Positions 10,001 to 19,732 are shown, counted from the first letter of the stretch. The stretch is 64,000 bases of DNA from Bacteroidota bacterium (GCA_014382445.1 JACNJS010000045.1:62001-126000), one strand, 5' to 3'. Notes: generated by a model not told the origin, from the sequence alone. Numbers and translations are program-made.

Positions 10001-11524
10001 TTATTCCTGCTCTGATAAAATTTTTATGCCATCATATTTTAATTCTTTTCCTGCTGAATATGAAATTATTAAAATTGGGATTCCATTTTCATCAAACTTT
10101 TTCCAGTCTCCGTTTTTTCTTCCCATAACATATTTACCCTGTTGCTTTATTTTTCCATTATCCCAATACCACGTATGTTCTCCGTTAGGATTATCATCAA
10201 TAAATTTTCCTTCAAACCTTAAATTGCCTTCTTTATAATACGACTTCCATAAGCCATTTCTCATATCTTCCACATATTCACCTTCATCCTTTGTGTCGCC
10301 AACCATGTAAATCCAATGACCTTCTTTTTTACCTTCCAGATATTCGCCTTGTATTACTATATTACCTTCTTTATCGTATTCGGTTAATATGCCATTGGGT
10401 AAACCATCAAAAAAATGTTCCTCTCTAAGAAGTTTACCATCGTTATAATACCATAACCAGGTACTATCGGGACTACCCCTAACATATTTTCCTGTTTCTT
10501 CAAGTTGACCGTTTCTGTAATAATATTTCCATAATCCGTTGTACAAATCGTTAATATAGTAACCAGTGGCTTTTAAACTACCATCATTATAATACTCCTT
10601 CCAGTTTCCTTGCTTTTGGCCAGCATCAGTAAAAATTCCCTCGCCAATTATTTTACCAAATCTAAATATATATGATTTTTCCACTTCTCCCTTTTCATTA
10701 TACTCTCTTCTCACACCTTCTGGAACACCATCTCTGGTATAGGTTGCAACTACTTTAACTTTTCCATTGGGATAATAATCGGTTCTAATTTCCAGCTTTT
10801 GTAATTCTTCAGCTTTTTCAAATATTTCTCCATCAATAAATTTCGTTGCCGAAATTAAATTCCCTTCCTTATCATATTCTTTAAAATATCCATGTTTCAA
10901 TCCATGCTTATAATTTCCTTCCATTATTACAACCTGCTCATCATCAGTAAACCAAAGCCACTTACCATGCGGCCTGTTATCCGAATCATTGCGATTAATT
11001 CTTTCCCTGTCGGTAATGTATCCCTTTTGGTAGGTTATTAGCTGAATAATATTTCCGTTAATATCGTATTCGCGGGCTATACCGTTTTCCAGTCCGTTAA
11101 TAAACGGGGTACTAAGCTTTATTTTATGGTTTGGATAAAAAACTACAGTATTACCCTGTTTAACATCATCAATGAAGTTTTCTTTAATTATTTCACTACC
11201 TTGATGTGTCGTTCTGAAACCATTTTTTTTTCCGCCCTTATAATTAATTTCAAGAATTATTTTTCCTTCTTCATTATAAAATTTCCAAAGACTATCGAGT
11301 TCAAAATTTTTGCGGTTGCCTTCGGATTTCAAAACACCATTTGCATGGTAATTAATCCAATAGCCATCAGGTTTTCCATTTAGCATAGTGCCTTCGCTAA
11401 CCTTAATGCTATCTTCGGCATAAAAAATATTGTAGCCGTTAGGATTAATCCTTGATTCTTCCTGGGCAGTCAATCCATATGAAATTAAAAAGAATAAAAT
11501 AAATAAAATATAAGCCTTAATCAT
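10001..11524 (-). CDS. MORN-variant / YwqK-type repeat protein with signal peptide
   Basis: Many iterations of G.W..Y...G.L...G.Y..G...G.W, e.g. GNWKEYYNDGSLKATGYYINDLYNGLWKYYYRNGQLEETGKY. Confidence 0.85.
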   Translation of the reverse strand: MIKAYILFILFFLISYGLTAQEESRINPNGYNIFYAEDSIKVSEGTMLNGKPDGYWINYHANGVLKSEGNRKNFELDSLWKFYNEEGKIILEINYKGGKKNGFRTTHQGSEIIKENFIDDVKQGNTVVFYPNHKIKLSTPFINGLENGIAREYDINGNIIQLITYQKGYITDRERINRNDSDNRPHGKWLWFTDDEQVVIMEGNYKHGLKHGYFKEYDKEGNLISATKFIDGEIFEKAEELQKLEIRTDYYPNGKVKVVATYTRDGVPEGVRREYNEKGEVEKSYIFRFGKIIGEGIFTDAGQKQGNWKEYYNDGSLKATGYYINDLYNGLWKYYYRNGQLEETGKYVRGSPDSTWLWYYNDGKLLREEHFFDGLPNGILTEYDKEGNIVIQGEYLEGKKEGHWIYMVGDTKDEGEYVEDMRNGLWKSYYKEGNLRFEGKFIDDNPNGEHTWYWDNGKIKQQGKYVMGRKNGDWKKFDENGIPILIISYSAGKELKYDGIKILSEQE

Positions 11525-12054
11525 CGTCCTACACTTCTTCCTTTTACTATGCGTATTTGTTTTTCAAAATTTGAAAAATATTCTTTATTAACCAACAACA
11601 TTATTTTGTTACTACCAGGTACAATGTAATAAACTGTTGTATCGTATTTAATGCTACCATAATTATTATACCAGCTATCGGCAGATATTTGATATTTGCT
11701 ATTTTCATTTATATCAAATCTCAGATTTCTATTTTCACCTTCTTCAAAAGCTACTTTAAGATATTTGGCCCCCAGTTTAACAGCCACTCCTTTTGTTTTT
11801 TTTGGGATTATAATTTCCTCAAAATATTGGCCGTTTTCAAGTCTGATAGTTCCCTTGGCTATTTGCATTTCCGCTTTTGAAAGATTCCTTTTCAAAATAA
11901 TTTTATCTGAATTATAAAATTGAACCATTTCAATATCAAGATCATTTTCATAAAGCTCATCACGTATTTCCTCAGTAAAGTATATAAGGCTTGAGCATGA
12001 AGATATCAGCAATGATATTAATACAAATGAAATTAAAACTATATTTTTCATCAC
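11521..12054 (-). CDS. putative lipoprotein of unknown function
   Basis: Signal/lipobox SLLISSCSS; 4-nt ATGA overlap with downstream MORN-type gene. Confidence 0.7.
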   Translation of the reverse strand: MMKNIVLISFVLISLLISSCSSLIYFTEEIRDELYENDLDIEMVQFYNSDKIILKRNLSKAEMQIAKGTIRLENGQYFEEIIIPKKTKGVAVKLGAKYLKVAFEEGENRNLRFDINENSKYQISADSWYNNYGSIKYDTTVYYIVPGSNKIMLLVNKEYFSNFEKQIRIVKGRSVGR

Positions 12055-12989
12055 TAAATTATTTTAAGTTTTTTCGAAATATCAAGCATTCTTAATATTG
12101 GTTTCTTTGCTTTTTCTATTACATCAATATCCAACTTAATTGCCGGAGTTTCATTTTTCAAAGCTAAGTATAATTTTTCCAATGTGTTTAATTTCATAAA
12201 AGAGCAATCATTACAATTACAAGTGCTGTCGGAGGGAACTATTAAAAACTCCTTTTCAGGTGATAGTTTTTGCATTTGATGAATGATACCAGATTCGGTA
12301 GCAACAATATACCTCCTGTTTTTATCCAATTGAGTGAATTTTATCATTCCGGTAGTTGATCCTATGAAATCAGCCAGTGAAAGTACAGGAGCATTGCATT
12401 CAGGATGAGCAATAACACTTGCGTCAGGATTTTCTTCTTTTAATTTTATTATTGCTTCGGTTGTAAGTATATCATGCACCTCACAGATACCATTCCATAA
12501 CACCATGTTTCGACCGGTGATCCTGTTTATATATCCTCCAAGATTTTTATCAGGAGCAAAAATAATTTTTTGATTTTTTGGAAGTGATTCAACAATTTGA
12601 ACTGCATTGCCCGATGTACAAACTATATCAGTTAGTGTTTTGATTGCGGCGGTAGTGTTTATGTATGAAATAACTAAATGATTCGGGTATTTCTTTTTAA
12701 ATTCAATAAATTTATCTACCGGACACGAATCGGCAAGCGAACAACCGGCTTCTAAATCGGGTAAAACTACCAGAGTATCAGGGTTTAACATTTTAGCTGT
12801 TTCGGCCATAAAATGTACTCCTGCAAAAACTATCATATCCACATTTGCTTCTGATGCTTTTTGAGCCAAACCAAGACTATCACCAACATAATCGGCTAAT
12901 TCCTGTATCTCGGGAATTTGATAAAAATGTGCAAGAATTAAGACATTCTTTTCTTTTTTAAATTTTAATATTTCGGCTGTATAATTCAT
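12054..12989 (-). CDS. nadA: quinolinate synthase NadA
   Basis: ILAHFYQIPEIQELADYVGDSLGLAQKA; Fe-S cysteines GCSLADSCP, CTSGNA, CNCNDCSFM. Confidence 0.97.
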   Translation of the reverse strand: MNYTAEILKFKKEKNVLILAHFYQIPEIQELADYVGDSLGLAQKASEANVDMIVFAGVHFMAETAKMLNPDTLVVLPDLEAGCSLADSCPVDKFIEFKKKYPNHLVISYINTTAAIKTLTDIVCTSGNAVQIVESLPKNQKIIFAPDKNLGGYINRITGRNMVLWNGICEVHDILTTEAIIKLKEENPDASVIAHPECNAPVLSLADFIGSTTGMIKFTQLDKNRRYIVATESGIIHQMQKLSPEKEFLIVPSDSTCNCNDCSFMKLNTLEKLYLALKNETPAIKLDIDVIEKAKKPILRMLDISKKLKII

Positions 12990-13572
12990 ATATTAGCAAA
13001 AGTAATTTGTTATTTAATTAAAAAAAATTGCCGTGTTATCAGATTAAATAAAATGTAAAATAACATAATTTTATTTATTAACTTTTAGCTGTATTATTTA
13101 ATATTATTTAAGTATAAATAATTTATATATAATATCTTGTTAGCTTTATTGATTACTTATTATCAAATAACTATGATTTTACAAAAAAGGTATTTTATTA
13201 ACAAGCTATTTACATTTTATTACCAACTATTTATTTTATATTTAGGAACATAACTAAATAATTAACAAAGAACGTAATTATATATGTGTTAATAATTTAC
13301 CTTATAACCATTAGTTAATCAGTGTTAATTACTGGTCATAATTATTTATAAAAACACTTCAATTGAACGAACCTTTAATAAGTGAGGTTTAAATTGTAAA
13401 TAAGAGTCGATTTATTACCTATTTACCAACAAAATTAAACAGATATTAACAACAAACTAAGGATAAATATTAAATTTATGATAGTTAACAGTTTAACCAA
13501 TTATTAAATAATAACATCTTTTTTAAATGTAATGATATTCAGTTAGTTTAATTTTTACCTGCAAAATTTGGC

Positions 13573-13580
13573 TACTTTTG
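13573..13580 (+). promoter_or_regulatory. Bacteroidetes -7 promoter element TACTTTTG
   Basis: Matches TAnnTTTG upstream of rpiB ATG at 13599. Confidence 0.4.
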
Positions 13581-13598
13581 TACAATAATTTATTAACA

Positions 13599-14051
13599 AT
13601 GACAAAAAGCACGACTGTGTTGGCAATTGCTTCTGATCATGGCGGATTTGAGATGAAAGAATTTATCAAAAAAAAGCTAATTGATAACGGATACATAGTT
13701 AAAGACTTCGGAACCTATTCAAAAGAAAGTGTTGATTATCCTGATGTAATTCATCCATTGGCAAAGGCAATTAATGATGGTGAATACAAAATGGGGATAA
13801 TAATGTGCGGCACCGGAAATGGCGCGCAGATCACTGCTAATAAATATGCTAATGTAAGAGCAGGTTTGTGTTGGAACGAAGAGCAGGCTATGTTAATAAG
13901 ACTGCATAATAACGCCAATATAATTTCCCTTCCGGGAAGGTTTTTACCTTTAGATCAGGCATGGAAAATTGTTGAAGTGTTTTTATCAACTAATTTTGAA
14001 GGTGGCAGACATATCCAGCGGGTAAATAAAATTTCTAAAATTTTGAAATAG
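13599..14051 (+). CDS. rpiB: ribose 5-phosphate isomerase B
   Basis: IASDHGGFEMKEFIKKKL, VDYPDVIHPLAKAI, GIIMCGTGNGAQITANKYANVRAGL. Confidence 0.95.
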   Translation: MTKSTTVLAIASDHGGFEMKEFIKKKLIDNGYIVKDFGTYSKESVDYPDVIHPLAKAINDGEYKMGIIMCGTGNGAQITANKYANVRAGLCWNEEQAMLIRLHNNANIISLPGRFLPLDQAWKIVEVFLSTNFEGGRHIQRVNKISKILK

Positions 14052-14060
14052 ATTTAAATT

Positions 14061-15452
14061 GTGAAAACAAGTATTCAAAATAGTTCATTTTTAGCAGCTT
14101 CTGAAAAAGTTGCATTTGATGAGATACATCGCGATAAAATCAAATTCAATATATCGCGTTACGACGACGCTGTTGAAAAGGGATTGAATAATTATAATAA
14201 TCTTGACATTGCCAAAAACAGAGCAGGATTTATAAAATATAAGGTTATTAATGAGCTTGATCGTTATTTAATTGAATTTGAAGACAATTTTACTTCCAAT
14301 GGTGGTAAGATAATATGGGCACAGGATTCTGAAGAAGCATTAAAAGAAATTATTAAGCTAACACAAAAACACAGCATTAATTCTGCGGTTAAATCAAAAT
14401 CAATGACCACTGAAGAAATTGAGCTAAACGCTGCTATTGAAAGGGAAGGGATTGATGTTGTTGAAACTGATCTTGGGGAATTTATTGTGCAACAAGCCGG
14501 GCAAAAGCCGTACCATATTGTTACCCCTGCAATGCATATGTCGAAAGAAGATGTTGCATTGTTGTATAATGAAAAGTTTGGTACACCGAATGACTTAACC
14601 CCCGAAGAGCTAACATTATATACTCGTAAATTACTGCGCGAAAAATTCACTAATGCCGAACTAGGTATTACAGGTGCTAATTTTTTAATTGCAGATACAG
14701 GCTCTATCGCATTAACCGAAAATGAAGGCAATGGAATGTTATCAATGTCGTTTCCAAAGGTGCATATTGCAATTGCCGGCATTGAAAAAATTATTCCTAA
14801 ACTTGAACACCTTGATTTGTATTGGCCGTTATTGGCTGCGCATGGCACAGGACAGGCTATGACTGTTTATAATTCGATAATTAGCGGGCCACGTAAAAAT
14901 AATGAAAAAGATGGTCCAGAGAATATGTATGTGGTATTATTGGATAATGGACGTACCAAATTGCTTAAAGAAGAGCGTCAGCGTCAGGCATTATCATGTA
15001 TAAGGTGCGGTGCATGTTTAAATGCATGTCCGGTATATAAAAATGTTGGCGGTCACACGTACGATACTACTTACAGTGGTCCAATTGGTTCGGTAATAAC
15101 ACCATATTTACAGAGTATTAAGAAATACAAGCATTTAAGCTTTGCCTCATCACTTTGTGGAAAATGTACATCGGTGTGTCCGGTTAATATTCCATTACAC
15201 GAATTGCTGCTTCTGAACAGAAACCATTCGGTTAAAAAAGGGTATTATACTTTTTTTGAAAAACAAAGTATTAATTTTTCGTCACGGGTGTTAGGATCCA
15301 GAAAAGTGTTGGATGTGCTGTCGGGTAATACCAAAAACAAGCTAATAAAATTAAGCATTGCCAAAACCTGGGGACCACGAAGAGAACTTCCCGAAATTGC
15401 ACCAAAATCGTTTAACCAGCTTTGGAAAGAAAAAGAGATCGATGATGCGTGA
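14061..15452 (+). CDS. lutB: LutB/YkgF-type iron-sulfur lactate utilization protein
   Basis: GTG start; KSMTTEEIELN, ITGANFLIADTGSIALTENEGN, CIRCGACLNACPVYKNVGGHTYD, CGKCTSVCPVNIPLHELL. Confidence 0.92.
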   Translation: MKTSIQNSSFLAASEKVAFDEIHRDKIKFNISRYDDAVEKGLNNYNNLDIAKNRAGFIKYKVINELDRYLIEFEDNFTSNGGKIIWAQDSEEALKEIIKLTQKHSINSAVKSKSMTTEEIELNAAIEREGIDVVETDLGEFIVQQAGQKPYHIVTPAMHMSKEDVALLYNEKFGTPNDLTPEELTLYTRKLLREKFTNAELGITGANFLIADTGSIALTENEGNGMLSMSFPKVHIAIAGIEKIIPKLEHLDLYWPLLAAHGTGQAMTVYNSIISGPRKNNEKDGPENMYVVLLDNGRTKLLKEERQRQALSCIRCGACLNACPVYKNVGGHTYDTTYSGPIGSVITPYLQSIKKYKHLSFASSLCGKCTSVCPVNIPLHELLLLNRNHSVKKGYYTFFEKQSINFSSRVLGSRKVLDVLSGNTKNKLIKLSIAKTWGPRRELPEIAPKSFNQLWKEKEIDDA

Positions 15453-15457
15453 ATTAT

Positions 15458-15520
15458 AACCCGCTTAGTGGATTTTTCTTTACGCAGGAGAGGAAAACTC
15501 TCCGCGGGTTGAATTTTTTT
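15458..15520 (+). terminator. branched/extended hairpin followed by T-tract downstream of lutB
   Basis: Outer arms AACCCGC/GCGGGTT (15458-15464/15504-15510), inner GGAGAG-gaaaa-CTCTCC (15487-15503), then GAATTTTTTT. Confidence 0.6.
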
Positions 15521-15557
15521 CTCTACTTATATTATCAACCAATAAGGATATATTGCA

Positions 15558-16595
15558 TCAAAAATACTTATCCTTCATTTTCAACGATACACCCACAAGT
15601 GCTATTAATACAGGCACCTCGATCAACGGTCCTATTACTGCAGCAAATGCCTCGCCTGAGTTAATTCCGAAAACAGCAATAGCAACGGCAATTGCAAGCT
15701 CAAAATTGTTACTTGCAGCAGTAAACGAAAGAGTGGCAGTTTTTTTGTAATCAGTGCCAATTTTTCGGCTAATATAGAATGACACAAAAAACATCACTAC
15801 AAAATATATAACCAATGGTATTGCAATACGAACAACATCCACAGGAAGTTTCACTATGTAATCGCCTTTTAACGAGAACATTACATAAATCGTAAAAAGA
15901 AGTGCTACCAAAGTTAACGGACTTATTTTAGGAATGAAACTGCGTTGATACCAATTTTTACTTTTTAACCTAATAAGAGCAGTACGTGTTATAATACCCG
16001 CAAGGAAAGGAATCCCGAGATATATCAATACACTTTCGGCAATTTGACCAATAGTAATATCAACTTCGGTTCCGGGTAAACCAAATTTTTCAGGTAATAT
16101 AGTAATAAAAACATATGCATATAACGAAAAGAAAAGCACCTGAAAAATACTGTTAAATGCAACTAATCCTGCGGCATATTCTGTATCGCCTTTTGCCAGA
16201 TCGTTCCAAACAATTACCATGGCGATACATCTGGCCAGACCGATTAATATCAGGCCGGTCATGTAATGAGGATGGTCGTGCAGAAAAATTACCGCCAGGC
16301 CAAACATCAACACAGGTCCAATTACCCAATTTTGTACAAGCGAAAGCAATAAAATTTTTCGGTTAAGGAAAACATCTTTCAGTTCTTCATATTTTACTTT
16401 AGCCAAAGGAGGGAACATCATCACAATCAGGCCAATGGCTATAGGGATGTTAGTAGTGCCCTTATTAAAGCTATTCCAAAATGCAGCAATACCGGGAAAA
16501 ATATATCCCGAACCAATACCAATAATCATAGCCAGAAAAATCCATAAAGTCAGGTACTTATCGAGGAACGAAAGTTTTTTAGTAGATGATGACAT
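15558..16595 (-). CDS. acr3: ACR3-family arsenite efflux transporter
   Basis: [90 protein letters not shown]. Confidence 0.95.
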   Translation of the reverse strand: MSSSTKKLSFLDKYLTLWIFLAMIIGIGSGYIFPGIAAFWNSFNKGTTNIPIAIGLIVMMFPPLAKVKYEELKDVFLNRKILLLSLVQNWVIGPVLMFGLAVIFLHDHPHYMTGLILIGLARCIAMVIVWNDLAKGDTEYAAGLVAFNSIFQVLFFSLYAYVFITILPEKFGLPGTEVDITIGQIAESVLIYLGIPFLAGIITRTALIRLKSKNWYQRSFIPKISPLTLVALLFTIYVMFSLKGDYIVKLPVDVVRIAIPLVIYFVVMFFVSFYISRKIGTDYKKTATLSFTAASNNFELAIAVAIAVFGINSGEAFAAVIGPLIEVPVLIALVGVSLKMKDKYF

Positions 16596-16632
16596 TTAAA
16601 CTGATGTATTATTTATTATTAACGTTAAAACA

Positions 16633-16723
16633 CAAATTCCAAGTACCAAAATACAAATAAACCACAAATTCAAAAATACAATGAACAAAATAGTTTTGGC
16701 AATTTTAACATTGATTGGAATTT
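16633..16723. repeat. degenerate AT-rich intergenic repeat with inverted ends
   Basis: CAAATTCCAA (16633-16642) ... TTGGAATTT (16715-16723) with internal aaataCAAATaa/CACAAATTC iterations between arsC and acr3. Confidence 0.45.
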
Positions 16724-17177
16724 ATTTGTCATTTGATTTTCGTTTATTGATGCTTATTTTTGAATCCAATTGTTCATTATAAAATTTCCTAAAATCCCTT
16801 TCAATTTCATTTCTTATTCTAATAAATTCTTTCATAATTTCATCATCAGTCCCTGTGGTTTCGGCAGGATCGTCAAAACCAATATGCAATCTGTGTTTAA
16901 CTTTTCCGGTAAATACAGGGCAATTTTCATTAGCGTCACCACAAACCGTGATTACATAATCAAACTCATCCGAAAGAAAATCAACAACCGACTTTGGTCT
17001 ATTATTGCTAATGTCGATATTCAATTCTTCCATAACTTTAATAGCTAAGGGGTGTACTTTTAAGCCAGGCTGAGTACCGGCTGAAACAACGTTTAAACTT
17101 TTGTCGAACGATTTTAAAAACCCTTCAACCATTTGACTTCTACAACTATTACCTGTGCAGAGGATTAATATTTTCAT
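16722..17177 (-). CDS. arsC: arsenate reductase, LMW-PTP-like (ArsC)
   Basis: MKILILCTGNSCRSQMVEGF (CX5R), DYVITVCGDANENCPVFTGKVKHRLHIGFDDPAE. Confidence 0.93.
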   Translation of the reverse strand: MKILILCTGNSCRSQMVEGFLKSFDKSLNVVSAGTQPGLKVHPLAIKVMEELNIDISNNRPKSVVDFLSDEFDYVITVCGDANENCPVFTGKVKHRLHIGFDDPAETTGTDDEIMKEFIRIRNEIERDFRKFYNEQLDSKISINKRKSNDK

Positions 17178-17258
17178 GGTTTTGCTCTATCTAAAATAGG
17201 ATGACAAAAATAATATTTAAAAATTTGTTAAAAAATTACATATCTAAGATGCTATTTA

Positions 17259-17266
17259 TAGCTTTG
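17259..17266 (+). promoter_or_regulatory. Bacteroidetes -7 promoter element TAGCTTTG
   Basis: Matches TAnnTTTG, 23 bp upstream of the TlpA-like gene. Confidence 0.4.
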
Positions 17267-17288
17267 CAACAAATCAAACTATAATATT

Positions 17289-18401
17289 ATGCGAAAATTA
17301 ATTAATCTCATTTTATTTGTTTCAATAACAATTGGCATCACTACTTCTTGTGAAAACAATAAAGAACATAATTTTAATATTACTCTCAACATTATAAATG
17401 GTGACAGCAATATCGTGTTTTTAAGTAAACGCGAAGGAGGTGAAATAATCAATTATGATTCGGTTCAGTTAATAGATGGTAATGGAATTATTACCGGATA
17501 TATTGATATGCCTGAGTTTTATTACCTAAGGATTAAAGATACGCGTATTTATTTCCCGGTATTTGTTGAAGCGGACGATATAGTTGTTAATGCTGATATA
17601 AATAACCCAAAGAATCCACTTGTTTCAGGGTCATTGGCACACGGAAGTTTCCAGGCCTTTAACGACTCGGTAAGTAGTTTCGACCAACAAACCACTTTGT
17701 TGAACTCGCAGTACGGTAAAGCCCGCAACCAAAATGATACTGCTAGAATGATGGAAATCGAAGAAGAGTATAATAGCATAGAAAATAAAAAAAACGAGTA
17801 TTTGATTGAATATGCCATGCTTAACAATGATAATGTGGTTTCGGCATTTTTAGTACTTAATAATTCTTACAAATTTGAGCTTGATGATCTTGATAAGGTT
17901 GTAAACAATTTTGACTCCTCGATCGATTCAAGTACTTACGTTAAAAAACTGAACCAATACGTATCAACGCTTAAAAAGTCGGCCGTGGGGCAGCCATTTA
18001 TCGACTTCACTCTTAAAGATCCTGCAGGAACCCCTGTTGCACTTTCGTCGTTTACAAACGGCACCTACGTACTGGTTGATTTTTGGGCTTCGTGGTGTAG
18101 TCCTTGCCGGGCCGAAAATCCCAATGTGGTATTGGCATATAATAATTTTCACGACAAAGGCTTTGATGTTTTTGGAGTATCGTTTGATAAATATCACGGA
18201 AAATGGGTTGAGGCAATTGCGACAGACAGCCTTACATGGACACATGTAAGTGATCTAAAATACTGGAATAGTGCTGCCGGCAAACTCTATGGTATTCAAA
18301 GCATTCCACAAAATATACTGATCGACCCAAATGGAATAATTATTGAGAAGAATCTACGTGGCAAGGCTTTACAGGATAAGCTTGCCGAATTGCTTAATTA
18401 A
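17289..18401 (+). CDS. TlpA-family thiol:disulfide lipoprotein with DUF4369-like N-domain
   Basis: Lipobox ITTSCENN; VDFWASWCSPCRAENPNVV active site. Confidence 0.9.
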   Translation: MRKLINLILFVSITIGITTSCENNKEHNFNITLNIINGDSNIVFLSKREGGEIINYDSVQLIDGNGIITGYIDMPEFYYLRIKDTRIYFPVFVEADDIVVNADINNPKNPLVSGSLAHGSFQAFNDSVSSFDQQTTLLNSQYGKARNQNDTARMMEIEEEYNSIENKKNEYLIEYAMLNNDNVVSAFLVLNNSYKFELDDLDKVVNNFDSSIDSSTYVKKLNQYVSTLKKSAVGQPFIDFTLKDPAGTPVALSSFTNGTYVLVDFWASWCSPCRAENPNVVLAYNNFHDKGFDVFGVSFDKYHGKWVEAIATDSLTWTHVSDLKYWNSAAGKLYGIQSIPQNILIDPNGIIIEKNLRGKALQDKLAELLN

Positions 18402-18461
18402 CAGTTGTTCGATTGTTTTTATTTGGACAACGGCCGCGCTTTCTGCTAATAGCTTATTTAT

Positions 18462-18995
18462 ATGGTGGATAACATCAAAGTAGAATATACTAAAACTCCA
18501 TTTGGCGAACTTATTTTAGGTTCGTATAATGATAGATTATGTTTATGTGACTGGCGTTACCGAAAAATGAGGTTCTCCATTGATAACCGTTTGAAAAGCG
18601 GTTTAGTTACCGATTTCATCGAAGAGAGTTCAAATATTGTAGAAGAAACCAAAGTTCAGCTTACACAATATTTTAATGGCGAAAGAACGGAGTTTGATAT
18701 TCCTCTTCTTTTAATCGGGTCCTATTTTCAAAAACGTGTTTGGAATGCTTTGCTGCAAATCCCATACGGTAGTACAGATACATATTTAGGGCTTTCCAAA
18801 AAATTAGAAAATCAAAAAGCAATTAGAGCTGTTGCTGCTGCTAATGGGGCAAATGCCATCTCAATTATTGTTCCTTGTCACCGAATAATTGGTAGTGATG
18901 GCAGTATGGTGGGATATGCCGCCGGTTTGGATACAAAAATGAAATTATTAAAACTAGAAAATGCATTAAACCAAAGTCAATTGAGTTTGTTTTAA
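18462..18995 (+). CDS. ogt: methylated-DNA--[protein]-cysteine S-methyltransferase
   Basis: IIVPCHRIIGSDGSMVGYAAGLDTKMKLLKLE. Confidence 0.94.
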   Translation: MVDNIKVEYTKTPFGELILGSYNDRLCLCDWRYRKMRFSIDNRLKSGLVTDFIEESSNIVEETKVQLTQYFNGERTEFDIPLLLIGSYFQKRVWNALLQIPYGSTDTYLGLSKKLENQKAIRAVAAANGANAISIIVPCHRIIGSDGSMVGYAAGLDTKMKLLKLENALNQSQLSLF

Positions 18996-19048
18996 TTAAT
19001 AGCTGTATTTTTATACTAACTAAACATCATTAATTAAAAAATTGTCCT

Positions 19049-19573
19049 ATGAAAATTTTTACAATAGTTATAGTTATCATTATCGGCATTTTGTTTAACC
19101 CGCTTTTTAGCCAGGAATTTGTAGATTTAAAAAATGGTGAAGATGCGCACATAAGCGGATTTCTGGTAAGTTATTCTGTTGTTAAAAAAGAAACCAAAAA
19201 AGATAGCGATTTATATAGGCTAACAGCAACAGTAACAAACCAATCAGCACACTACATGCGTATTTTTGATGTGGCCCCGGAATCATTTTTGGAGGTGCCT
19301 CAAAATGCCCTTGCATATTTTCAGTTTACCAATGCTACGGGTAAAGCATTATCGGCCACCGCCGCATATTTTTATCCAAGGCCAAAGTATCTGAAAGTGT
19401 CGTACAAATGCAAGAAATGTCCTCCAATAGCAAAGGATGAAGATCCGTATGAGCATTTTACGGAATCCGTAATTATTGGTGTAGAATTTAATTCAGGAGC
19501 AACCATAAGTAATGCCTACCATATTAGAGTTCCTGAAGGTGAAGAACCCACAGTTAGGGTAATGATTTATTGA
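19049..19573 (+). CDS. hypothetical exported protein (174 aa)
   Basis: N-terminal signal-like segment MKIFTIVIVIIIGILFNPLFSQ; C-terminal YKCKKCPPI. Confidence 0.65.
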   Translation: MKIFTIVIVIIIGILFNPLFSQEFVDLKNGEDAHISGFLVSYSVVKKETKKDSDLYRLTATVTNQSAHYMRIFDVAPESFLEVPQNALAYFQFTNATGKALSATAAYFYPRPKYLKVSYKCKKCPPIAKDEDPYEHFTESVIIGVEFNSGATISNAYHIRVPEGEEPTVRVMIY

Positions 19574-19709
19574 TTGCGAATCGCACGATGAAACAAACAG
19601 GCTGTATAAGGAATTGTTAATAGTCGGGAAAGAGATGATGAGCCTGGGTTCTTACGGATTTGGTGAAGTATTCGGATGGTTAACCGACAAATACGGAGTT
19701 TCATGCTAA
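19572..19709 (+). pseudogene. C-terminal remnant of a PhnB/3-demethylubiquinone-methyltransferase-like VOC protein
   Basis: Frame reads DCESHDETNRLYKELLIVGKEMMSLGSYGFGEVFGWLTDKYGVSC*, resembling the C-terminus of VOC/PhnB-like proteins; no N-terminal half in frame upstream. Confidence 0.7.
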
Positions 19710-19732
19710 TTAAATTTTGATGGAAAAGCTCG

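Noticed and set aside
12990-13598. Firm oriC call
   Set aside because: No clear TTATCCACA DnaA boxes seen and no dnaA/parAB in window; kept only as a low-confidence hypothesis.
14264-14848. 194-aa antisense ORF within lutB
   Set aside because: Entirely inside a confident CDS on the other strand; low-complexity Ser/Ile-rich translation typical of antisense frames.
15449-15750. Short plus-strand ORFs (15449-15664, 15553-15750)
   Set aside because: Lie over the lutB terminator and antisense to acr3; no family resemblance.
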